From: CAYNVQ01 sp964400735
GTDB taxonomy: Bacteria; Acidobacteriota; Aminicenantia; Aminicenantales; Aminicenantaceae
Reading direction: 5' to 3'
Assembly: GCA_964400735.1 (NCBI GenBank)
Contig: CAYNVQ010000003.1
Location: 310,001-374,000, forward strand
DNA length: 64,000 nt
Shown: positions 33,839 to 41,166 of the stretch, in pieces
Layout of the letters: each line of letters starts with the position of its first letter
How positions within the stretch are numbered: position 1 is the stretch's first letter
Notes under the pieces: generated by a model
The model's input: only the letters and a program-made list of their open reading frames with translations
Told to the model about the DNA's origin: nothing
The model's database searches: none
Made by a program: the position numbers and the translations under genes

Positions 33839-34702
33839 ATGACAGATTTTGGAGGAGCTCTAAAAGAGACACAGGAATATGAATTTGCCCTATTCGGGGT
33901 TCCGTTTGATGGAAAATCCAGCTATTTGAAAGGAGCGGCCAAGGGGCCTCAAGCCATCCGTGCAGCCTCTACGGGAGAATCCATCAACGCCTGGACAGAA
34001 TCAGGAATCAATCTGGAGGAGGAAACGGCTATAGTGGATTTGGGGGATTTGGATGTTTCCGGCTCCTTTCGGGATGTATTCGCCAGGACAGAAGAGAGGG
34101 TTTATGGTATTTTGCAGAAAGGAGCCACGCCCGTCGCTTTGGGAGGAGACCATTCGATTTCCTACCCCATCATCAAGGCCTTTGCCCGTAAATATCGAGC
34201 GCTGGATGTGCTCCATTTTGATGCCCACCCCGATCTCTATGAGGAGCTTTATGGCGATCGATACAGCCATGCTTGTCCCTTTGCCCGGGTTTTGGAAGAA
34301 GGATTTGTCAAAAGGCTTGTTCAGGTTGGAGTTCGAGCCGTCACCGGTCAACACCGGGAGTTGGCACAGAAATATGGGGTACGGATGGTCGAGATGAAGG
34401 ATTTTGCCCGGATGACCGGATTGGATTTTGCTTATCCCCTGTATATCTCGTTCGATATGGATGCTCTCGATCCAGCCTTTGCCCCAGGTGTCTCCCATCA
34501 TGAACCGGGAGGTCTGACCACGCGCCAGGTGATCGACGTGATCCATTCTTTGGAGGCGCAGATTGTGGGATTGGATGTGGTCGAGCTGAATCCCGATCGT
34601 GATTTTTGTGCCATCACGGCCGACGCCGCTGTAAAAATCATCATGGAAGTAATGGGCAGGATTGTGGCTCTGAAAAAGTTGAAACAAAAGGAGGTCTTAT
34701 GA
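33839..34702 (+). CDS. speB: Agmatinase / ureohydrolase
   Basis: About 287 residues of the arginase-agmatinase family. The manganese ligands lie in 'LGGDHSISYP', 'HFDAHPDLYE' and 'SFDMDALDPAFAPG'. It would hydrolyse agmatine to putrescine and urea; guanidinobutyrase or arginase activity cannot be excluded from sequence. AAAAGGAGA precedes the start; ATG 33839 is chosen over the adjacent in-frame GTG 33836. Its stop overlaps the M64 peptidase ATG (ATGA), so the two are translationally coupled, an unusual partner for a polyamine enzyme. Confidence 0.9.
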   Translation: MTDFGGALKETQEYEFALFGVPFDGKSSYLKGAAKGPQAIRAASTGESINAWTESGINLEEETAIVDLGDLDVSGSFRDVFARTEERVYGILQKGATPVALGGDHSISYPIIKAFARKYRALDVLHFDAHPDLYEELYGDRYSHACPFARVLEEGFVKRLVQVGVRAVTGQHRELAQKYGVRMVEMKDFARMTGLDFAYPLYISFDMDALDPAFAPGVSHHEPGGLTTRQVIDVIHSLEAQIVGLDVVELNPDRDFCAITADAAVKIIMEVMGRIVALKKLKQKEVL

Positions 34703-36171
34703 AACGCCTATGTGCCTATTCCCTTTGTGCAGCCCTGATGGTTTTGACGGTTTGTGCCCAGGCACCTGAGAATTTTGACCGTTATTTCGTCGATAAAACC
34801 ATGCGCATCGATTATTTCCATATGGGGGATGCCAAGGAAGAGACCGTGACTCTGGACCAGGTGTACGAACAGGGAATATGGGCCGGAAGCCGGCACAACC
34901 TGATCGACAGCTTTGATAACGGCCGTTATGCCTTCAAGGTCTTCGATCTGGCATCGGGCCAGTTGATCTATTCCAAAGGATTTGACAGCTATTTTGGAGA
35001 GTATAAGACGACGACGAAAGCCGCGGAAGGGCTGAAGCGAACCTATCACGAAACGGCACTTTTCCCCTATCCCAAAGACAAAATCAGGTTTGTTCTGGAG
35101 GCTAGAAATCCAAAGAACGAGCTTGTGTCTTTTTTCAGCCAGATCGTCGATCCCGGAGGTGTGGACATCAAAAAGGATCCTTTGGCCCGAGATGTGAAGG
35201 TCTACGAGATGAAAAAAAGCGGTCCCTCCCATCAAAAAGTCGATCTGGCGTTCATTGCCGAAGGGTATGCCTCCGATGAAGAAGCGAAGGTCCGTTCGGA
35301 TTTGGAGCGCTTCATCGAAATTTTTTTTAGCCAGGAGCCTTATAAGACACACCAGGATCTTTTCAATATTTATGGCGTTTTCAAACCCTCCGAGCAGAGC
35401 GGCTGTGACGAGCCTCGACGCGGTGTGTTCAAGAATTCGGCCATCGGTGCCACCTTCAATTCCCTGGGATTGGAACGATATCTCCTGACCGAAGACAACA
35501 AGGCCTTACGCGATGTGGCCGCCCATGTCCCTTACGATGCACTTTGTATCATGGTGAATCATGAACGGTACGGGGGCGGAGGGATCTATAACCTGTACTG
35601 CACCTTCACATCCGATAATCAATGGCACAGATACCTCTTCCTTCATGAATTCGGGCATTCTTTCGGCGGCCTTGCTGACGAATATTACACCTCTTCTGTG
35701 GCCTATAACGATTTTTATCCAAGGGGAGTTGAACCCAGAGAGCCGAACATAACCGCCCTCCTCGATCCAGACGATCTGAAGTGGAAAGATCTCCTGACGC
35801 CGGGAACAAAGATTCCGACTCCCTGGAAAAAGGAAGAGTTCGACAGGATGGATGCGGAGTATCAAGAAATGCGGCAGAAAGTCAATGATCAAATTGCCGA
35901 AATGAAAAGAAATCAAGCCCCCGAAGATGAGATCCGGAAAAGAGAGGAAGAAGCGGAACGACTCTCGAGAGAACATGCCTCCAAGATAGATGCTTACCTG
36001 GCAAACAGTCAGTTCAAGGGTGTGGTCGGAGCTTTTGAAGGAGCGGGGTATTCGGCGCAAGGCCTTTATCGTCCGATGCTGGACTGTCTGATGTTTACCA
36101 AAGGAAATAAACCCTACTGTAAGGTGTGTGAGAAAGCTATTGTTCGTGTTATCCGGTATTTTACGGAATGA
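34699..36171 (+). CDS. Secreted M64 family (IgA peptidase-like) metallopeptidase
   Basis: About 490 residues with a signal peptide (MKRLCAYSLCAALMVLTVCAQ, cut near Ala-Gln). An N-terminal beta domain (about 30-150) precedes the peptidase core. The zinc site is 'FLHEFGHSFGGLADEY' (HEXXH plus downstream ligand), and the family markers 'AEGYASDEE' and 'GGGIYN' are present. Residues about 375-440 are a charged helical insert ('RMDAEYQEMRQKVNDQIAEMKRNQ', broken here by the length limit) typical of some M64 members. The end has 'CLMFTKGNKPYCKVCEKAI'. Coupled to agmatinase. Likely role: degradation of extracellular protein. Confidence 0.9.
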   Translation: MKRLCAYSLCAALMVLTVCAQAPENFDRYFVDKTMRIDYFHMGDAKEETVTLDQVYEQGIWAGSRHNLIDSFDNGRYAFKVFDLASGQLIYSKGFDSYFGEYKTTTKAAEGLKRTYHETALFPYPKDKIRFVLEARNPKNELVSFFSQIVDPGGVDIKKDPLARDVKVYEMKKSGPSHQKVDLAFIAEGYASDEEAKVRSDLERFIEIFFSQEPYKTHQDLFNIYGVFKPSEQSGCDEPRRGVFKNSAIGATFNSLGLERYLLTEDNKALRDVAAHVPYDALCIMVNHERYGGGGIYNLYCTFTSDNQWHRYLFLHEFGHSFGGLADEYYTSSVAYNDFYPRGVEPREPNITALLDPDDLKWKDLLTPGTKIPTPWKKEEFDRMDAEYQEMRQKVNDQIAEMKRNQAPEDEIRKREEEAERLSREHASKIDAYLANSQFKGVVGAFEGAGYSAQGLYRPMLDCLMFTKGNKPYCKVCEKAIVRVIRYFTE

Positions 36172-36227
36172 TTCGTCGGAGATGGAGGAAGTGGCCCATT
36201 TTTGATCAGGATAGAGCGGATTTCTTC

Positions 36228-36283
36228 AAGGAGGAGGGTTGTGATTCAATGATCTTTTTATGGCCATCAAGCAGATCCTCCTT
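36228..36283. repeat. Inverted repeat in a convergent intergenic region
   Basis: AAGGAGGA (36228-36235) and TCCTCCTT (36276-36283) are perfect 8-base arms around 40 bases that include TGGCCA and TGAT/ATCA. It lies between the convergent M64 and msrC genes and could be a bidirectional stop signal, although a T-run is found only inside the loop. Confidence 0.35.
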
Positions 36284-36308
36284 ATGATTTGCTGTTTGGA
36301 ATAAAGCG

Positions 36309-36776
36309 CTACTCCGGAAGAACCAGCGCTGCTATTTTTTGCAGCCACCTTCTGTCGACGGCCGAAAAAGCATCGAGCTTCCGGCTGTCCACATCGAGAA
36401 CAGCCCAAGGGTATCCCTCACTGTCGAAAAGGGGGATCACGATCTCGGAGTTCGTTCGTCCATCGCAGGCAATATGGCCGGGGAACTGGTGAACATCGGG
36501 AACGATTATCGGAGAACGACGGAGAATCCCTGCCCAACAGACGCCCTTGTTCTTTTCTAGGATCTGGCAGGCCACAGGACCTTGGTAAGGGCCGACGGAC
36601 AGCTTCCCTTCATGGAGAATATAAAATCCCGTCCAGGAGAAATGGGGCATTTTGTGATGGAGAAGGGCCACCACTGTAGCCATGCGAGAAACGGAATTGT
36701 CTGAGCTCTGGACAAGGGAGCGGAGTTGTTCGAAAATTCTTTTGTATCGCCCTTCCAATTTTTCATCGGATGGCAT
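36309..36776 (-). CDS. msrC: Free methionine-(R)-sulfoxide reductase, GAF type
   Basis: About 155 residues, a single GAF domain. It carries the family pattern 'WTGFYIL', 'VGPYQGPVAC', 'GVCWAG', 'DVHQFPGHIACDGRTNSEIV'. The three redox cysteines C70, C80 and C104 keep exactly the 10- and 24-residue spacing of the Escherichia coli enzyme. It reduces free Met-R-sulfoxide. AGGAGA nine bases before the ATG at 36776 favours this start over longer upstream frames. Confidence 0.92.
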   Translation of the reverse strand: MPSDEKLEGRYKRIFEQLRSLVQSSDNSVSRMATVVALLHHKMPHFSWTGFYILHEGKLSVGPYQGPVACQILEKNKGVCWAGILRRSPIIVPDVHQFPGHIACDGRTNSEIVIPLFDSEGYPWAVLDVDSRKLDAFSAVDRRWLQKIAALVLPE

Positions 36777-36950
36777 ATTTTGGCTTCTCCTAATTGAGTG
36801 CGGGCTGTTGTCAGCAAAAGGGGGGTTGATGATGGGAACCAAAAAGGTGGGGGCTCTTTCCAGCCCGCTCAAAAGAGCCAAATCCATTATAGCAAAAAAA
36901 AATATTTTGTAAACAAAAATTTAAAAATATTTTTATTTTTCAAATTTATC

Positions 36951-36979
36951 TTGACATGACCCCTTATTTTTTATAAAAA
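36951..36979 (+). promoter_or_regulatory. Promoter for the small conserved protein
   Basis: TTGACA (36951-36956), 17-bp spacer, TAAAAA (36974-36979), in a strongly AT-rich stretch (36890-37000). Confidence 0.55.
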
Positions 36980-37067
36980 CTTCTCAGGGATGTTCGATTT
37001 TGACATTGGGAATATAATTTCTCCGAAATAAAGATAGAGAGAAAAATTTTAAATGGAGGTAACGAAA

Positions 37068-37265
37068 ATGGCTTATGAATTCACTAATTCGAAGGGGGTT
37101 AAGTATTTTCTCCACTCTAAGGACGTCAACCTGAAAGGGGGCCGGAGACAGACGATATACTTTTTTGCCCGTGATATTAGACCGGGATCCATGGATCATG
37201 TTCCTGCTGGATACAAAGTTATCGAAACGGAAAGAACGGGTATGCCCATTTTGAAGAAGGCTTGA
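37068..37265 (+). CDS. Small conserved cytosolic protein, function unknown
   Basis: 65 residues starting MAYEFTNSKG, preceded by an excellent GGAGGTAACGAAA ribosome site; a GTG/ATG five codons earlier is less likely. The sequence has a compact pattern 'KYFLHSKDVNLKGGRRQTIYFF', here split, then 'AGYKVIETERTGMPILKKA'. Similar short proteins with the 'GGR.QTIYFF.R' motif are annotated as hypothetical in many environmental bacteria (recollection, not searched). It stands alone with its own promoter and a terminator-like hairpin downstream, suggesting strong expression. Confidence 0.8.
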   Translation: MAYEFTNSKGVKYFLHSKDVNLKGGRRQTIYFFARDIRPGSMDHVPAGYKVIETERTGMPILKKA

Positions 37266-37320
37266 CCTTCTCTTTTTTTTATTTTTTAGATTATAAGCCA
37301 GACTGATAAAAGCGGTATGA

Positions 37321-37360
37321 GGGAGTAGCCATCATAGGTTGCTCCCGATTTCCTATTTTT
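37321..37360 (+). terminator. Rho-independent terminator candidate
   Basis: A 10-bp stem GGGAGTAGCC / GGTTGCTCCC (two G-T wobbles) with loop ATCATA at 37321-37346, followed by a T-rich tail. It lies 55 bp after the small protein stop. Confidence 0.6.
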
Positions 37361-37487
37361 AAAGAGATTTTTTCCATCCTGCTTTTGATTTCCTTCCCAC
37401 CTTATATCCCTATCTTTTAGATTTTCTTCTTTGAATTATCCTCAGGGAGCAGGGCCAGAATAAATCCTTGCATCCATGAATTTCGCT

Positions 37488-37516
37488 TTGACCCATGCAC
37501 CGGTTCTGGTTATACT
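37488..37516 (+). promoter_or_regulatory. Promoter of the sugar ABC importer operon, leaderless
   Basis: TTGACC (37488-37493), 17-bp spacer, TATACT (37511-37516). The ATG at 37523 comes six bases after the -10 box, exactly where transcription should start, and no ribosome binding site precedes it. Confidence 0.65.
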
Positions 37517-37522
37517 TTTGAT

Positions 37523-38509
37523 ATGAAAATGCGGATGCTTTTTTTTGTTCTATTTTTGGCTTTCATGTTGGCTGCCGGTTGTGGACCTGGAGAACAGAAG
37601 AATACCGCTTCCGGAAAGGACTCCCCTTTCGAGATAGCCGTCATTCCCAAGGGAATGACCCATGAATTCTGGAAAGCCATTCATGCGGGCGCTCTCCAAG
37701 CTGCCCGTGAGTGTGGCGTGCAGGTTCTCTGGAAGGGCCCCCAAAAAGAAGACGATAGGGCACAACAGATAACCGTCGTTGAAGATTTCATAAGCCGAGG
37801 AGTCGATGGCATCGTCCTTGCACCCCTGGATGACCGTGCCTTGATGCGCCCGGTCAGGGATGCGGTAAGAGAAAATATTCCGGTGGTCATCATCGATTCC
37901 GCTCTCCAAGGGGAAGATTTTGTGAGCTTCGTGGCCACGGATAATTACAAGGGCGGGGTTTTGGCCGCCCGAGAAATGGGAAATCTTCTGCAGGGTCGAG
38001 GCGACATTTTCCTCATACGGTATCAAGAGGGATCAGCCAGTACGACAGAGCGGGAAGCGGGTTTCTTAGAAACTATAGTGAAGGAATTCCCTCGAATAAA
38101 CCTCCTTGTTCGTGATCAATATGCCGGGACCACGACAGAAACGTCCTACCAGTTGGCCGAGAATTTGCTCGGCCGGTATCCTGAGGTCGATGGAATATTT
38201 TGTCCCAATGAATCCAGTACTTTTGGGACCCTTCGTGCCCTTCAAGAAGCGGGAAAGGCAGGAGATGTCATTTTTGTGGGCTTCGACAGCAGCCCGAAAC
38301 TGGTAAGAGGGCTGAAAGATGGCCATATCCACGGGCTGGTTCTCCAAAATCCGGTAAAAATGGGATACTTGGGAGTTCAGCAGATGGTTTTGTATCTTAA
38401 GGGTCAGTCCATCGAGAAAAGAATCGACACCGGAGTTTATATGGTGACCAGGAAAAACATGGACAATCCTGAGATGCGGTTTCTTTTGATTCCCGATACG
38501 ACAAAATGA
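37523..38509 (+). CDS. Sugar ABC transporter substrate-binding lipoprotein (RbsB-like)
   Basis: 328 residues with lipobox 'MLAAGCG' (Cys near 20). The periplasmic-binding-protein-like I fold is clear: 'IAVIPKGMTHEFWKAIHAGALQAA', here interrupted, then 'DFISRGVDGIVLAPLD', 'VVIIDS', 'VATDNYKGG' and 'VGFDSSPKLVRGLKDG'. It would capture a pentose, hexose or autoinducer-type sugar and feed the RbsA/RbsC-like proteins. Ligand identity cannot be deduced. The stop overlaps the ATPase start. Confidence 0.9.
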   Translation: MKMRMLFFVLFLAFMLAAGCGPGEQKNTASGKDSPFEIAVIPKGMTHEFWKAIHAGALQAARECGVQVLWKGPQKEDDRAQQITVVEDFISRGVDGIVLAPLDDRALMRPVRDAVRENIPVVIIDSALQGEDFVSFVATDNYKGGVLAAREMGNLLQGRGDIFLIRYQEGSASTTEREAGFLETIVKEFPRINLLVRDQYAGTTTETSYQLAENLLGRYPEVDGIFCPNESSTFGTLRALQEAGKAGDVIFVGFDSSPKLVRGLKDGHIHGLVLQNPVKMGYLGVQQMVLYLKGQSIEKRIDTGVYMVTRKNMDNPEMRFLLIPDTTK

Positions 38510-40059
38510 TGAAGGAGTCCGATCGATCTTCTCCCTCGAAGTCCCTTCTTCAGATGAAACACATCTGCAAAAATTATGGGGCCACGTGCGCTTTGGATGA
38601 TGTGAGCTTCGAATTGTGGAAGGGGGAGGTCCATGCTCTCATCGGTGAAAACGGTGCCGGAAAAAGCACACTGGTGAAGATCCTCAGCGGTGCCGTTAAA
38701 CCGGATTCAGGGTCGATCTATTTGGAGGGGAAGCCCTTTTTAGCTTCCGGACCCATGGCCAGCCGGAGGGCCGGCATCTCCATGATTTATCAGGAGATCA
38801 ACCTGGCGCCTGACCTGAGCGTGCAGGAGAACATCATGTTGGGACGGGAAAAGCAAAAAATGGGTTTTGTCCAGAACAAAGCTATGCAAAAGGTTGTGGA
38901 AGATGCTTTAAAGCTCATCCATCATACGGAAATCCCTTCCCGTCTCCCGGTCAAGAAATTGAGTGTCGGTGCCAAGCAGATTGTTGAGATCTGTCGTGCT
39001 CTGGTGGAGGACGCTCGAATTCTGATCATGGATGAACCCACCAGCAGCTTGACCAGAGAAGATACGGACCGGCTCTTTCAGGTTATCGAGAGATTGAAAA
39101 ATCGGGGAGTCGGCATCATCTATATCAGCCATTTTCTGGAAGAAGTCCAGCAGGTTGCCGACCGCTTCACTGTTCTCAGAGATGGAAGGAATATCCATAC
39201 AGGTATGATGGAAGAGGCTAGAGTCGATGAGCTCATCCAGATGATGGTCGGCCAGAAATTTGTGGAGATGTTTCCAAGGGTGGATCACACATTCGGAGAA
39301 GAGGTGCTTCAATTGGATGGATTGAAAGGGAAGGCTATGGCGGCAGAAGTTGACTTGATCCTCCACCGCGGGGAAATTATGGGAGTGGCAGGCCTGATCG
39401 GCGCCGGACGAACAGAGCTCTTGCGCACAGTGTTCGGGCTGGACTCCATAGAGAAGGGGGATATCACCGTGGGAGGGTTGAGGACCACCAAGGGCGCACC
39501 CTGGAACCGAATCAGCCAGGGAATGGGCATGTTGAGTGAGAATCGGCAGGAGGAGGGGCTTGCCCTTTCTTTATCTGTGTCCGACAATCTTACCCTCAGC
39601 CGTCTATCCCCCTACAAAAAGATCGGCCTTCTCCGGTTGAGGAGACGGAAAAAGGCTGTCCAGGATTATATGGAGAAAATCAATATTAAAGCGGAAGATC
39701 CGAACCAGGCGGTCTTCAGTCTTTCTGGAGGAAATCAGCAGAAGGTGGCTTTCGGGCGTCTCCTTCACCAAGAGGCGGATGTCTTTCTTCTTGATGAGCC
39801 GACGCGCGGGATAGATGTTTTGAGCAAGTCCCAAATCTATAAGTGGATGGGAAGACTCGCCGGGGAAGGAAAAGCCATTATCTTTGTGAGCTCTTATTTG
39901 CCAGAGCTGTTGGGCGTGTGCGACCGGATTGCGGTCTTCCATAGGGGAAAGCTTGTTGATTGTCGGCCAGTCGACCAGTGGGATGCTCCCGCCATACTGA
40001 CTATGGCTACCCTAGGAGGGAATTTTCGAGAAGACGGTATGGAAAATCCGAATGGCTGA
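38506..40059 (+). CDS. Sugar ABC transporter ATPase with two NBDs (RbsA-like)
   Basis: 517 residues with tandem nucleotide-binding domains, typical of CUT2 importers. NBD1 (about 10-245) has Walker A GENGAGKST, signature 'KLSVGAKQIVEI' and Walker B 'ILIMDEPTSSL'. NBD2 (about 260-505) has a degenerate Walker A ('GLIGAGRTELLRT', lacking the Lys), signature 'LSGGNQQKVAFGR' and 'VFLLDEPTRGIDV'. The NBD2 degeneracy is normal for RbsA. Overlaps its neighbours on both sides (4 and 8 bp). Confidence 0.94.
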   Translation: MMKESDRSSPSKSLLQMKHICKNYGATCALDDVSFELWKGEVHALIGENGAGKSTLVKILSGAVKPDSGSIYLEGKPFLASGPMASRRAGISMIYQEINLAPDLSVQENIMLGREKQKMGFVQNKAMQKVVEDALKLIHHTEIPSRLPVKKLSVGAKQIVEICRALVEDARILIMDEPTSSLTREDTDRLFQVIERLKNRGVGIIYISHFLEEVQQVADRFTVLRDGRNIHTGMMEEARVDELIQMMVGQKFVEMFPRVDHTFGEEVLQLDGLKGKAMAAEVDLILHRGEIMGVAGLIGAGRTELLRTVFGLDSIEKGDITVGGLRTTKGAPWNRISQGMGMLSENRQEEGLALSLSVSDNLTLSRLSPYKKIGLLRLRRRKKAVQDYMEKINIKAEDPNQAVFSLSGGNQQKVAFGRLLHQEADVFLLDEPTRGIDVLSKSQIYKWMGRLAGEGKAIIFVSSYLPELLGVCDRIAVFHRGKLVDCRPVDQWDAPAILTMATLGGNFREDGMENPNG

Positions 40060-41044
40060 GAAAGGGATAAAAAGAAAAAACCGGATACAGTCGCTTTTGA
40101 ACTGGCTCGGACCTTTCCTGGGCCTAATTCTGGTTTTAGCCATCTTCTCTTCTCTCCCAGAGGTACAGGATCGCTTTTTAAGGATATCCAACCTGAAAAG
40201 CGTGGCAACCCAGTCGGTAATCGTGGCTTTGGGAGCTCTGGGCATGACATTGGTCATTATCAGCGGTGGGATTGATCTATCGGCCGCCTCCAATATAGCC
40301 TTGGCCAGCGTCATCACCGCCTTTGCCATAAATGCAGGATTGCCCCCCGTTCTGGCCCTCCTCTGCGGAATAGCGACAGGCGGTATCGTGGGATGGGTGA
40401 ATGGGACAATCATCACTTCCTTGAGGCTGGTGCCATTCATCGTGACCCTTGGAATGTTAGGAGTCGCCCGGGGAGTGGCCAAGTGGATCGCCGGAAACCA
40501 GAAGATCGATGCGCCCATCACCTGGATCAATGAGCTCATGGCCAAGAGCCCTCAGGCTTCCTGGATGCTCATCGCTCCTGGGGTATGGATGATGATCGTC
40601 CTAGCAGTAATTATGGCCGTCCTGCTGCGTTATTCTGTTTTAGGACGGCATATTTTTGCCATCGGATCGAATGAAGCCTCGGCCCGCTTGTGCGGAATCC
40701 GGATAAAACGCACCAAAATATTCATCTATTCCCTGGCCGGGCTTTTTTGCGGTTTAGCCGGGGTCATGGAGTTTTCGAGGTTGACCGTAGGCGATCCCAC
40801 CGTCGCCGTGGGACTGGAGTTGGATATCATTGCGGCCGTGGTTATCGGGGGAGGAAGTCTCAGCGGCGGAGCCGGGAGCATCCTCGGCTCGATGATTGGA
40901 GTCTTTATCATGTCCTTTTTAAGGAATGGATGCACCATGATGGGATGGCCCAATTACATTCAGGAGATCATCATCGGAGGGATTATCGTGGTGGCTGTGG
41001 CATTGGACCAGATCCGGCACCGCCAGGAAAAGGCAGCTGTATAG
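40052..41044 (+). CDS. Sugar ABC transporter permease (RbsC-like)
   Basis: 330 residues, about ten hydrophobic helices, BPD_transp_2 family. Hallmarks are 'ALGMTLVIISGGIDLSAAS', 'VNGTIITSLRLVPFIVTLGML', 'GSNEASARLCGIRIKR' (the cytoplasmic coupling loop) and 'VVIGGGSLSGGAGSILGSMIG'. It completes the importer begun at 37523. The start lies inside the end of the ATPase gene. No sugar kinase or isomerase is adjacent, so the substrate stays open. Confidence 0.93.
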   Translation: MAEKGIKRKNRIQSLLNWLGPFLGLILVLAIFSSLPEVQDRFLRISNLKSVATQSVIVALGALGMTLVIISGGIDLSAASNIALASVITAFAINAGLPPVLALLCGIATGGIVGWVNGTIITSLRLVPFIVTLGMLGVARGVAKWIAGNQKIDAPITWINELMAKSPQASWMLIAPGVWMMIVLAVIMAVLLRYSVLGRHIFAIGSNEASARLCGIRIKRTKIFIYSLAGLFCGLAGVMEFSRLTVGDPTVAVGLELDIIAAVVIGGGSLSGGAGSILGSMIGVFIMSFLRNGCTMMGWPNYIQEIIIGGIIVVAVALDQIRHRQEKAAV

Positions 41045-41074
41045 AGCGTGTTTCACTGCCCCTACAAGGATCAT

Positions 41075-41107
41075 CTGTCCTGAAATGAGGACAGGAGGCG
41101 ATGTCCT
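41075..41107 (+). promoter_or_regulatory. Alternative hairpins before the FecR-domain gene
   Basis: CTGTCCT (41075-41081) pairs perfectly with AGGACAG (41088-41094). The same AGGACA can instead pair with TGTCCT at 41102-41107. The two stems exclude each other. No T-run follows, so any attenuation would act on translation or RNA stability. Confidence 0.3.
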
Positions 41108-41166
41108 CTTCTGGGAGAAGCAAATGGCATGGATTTTGCGTTATTCATCTGCGGAAAGGAGGAAAG

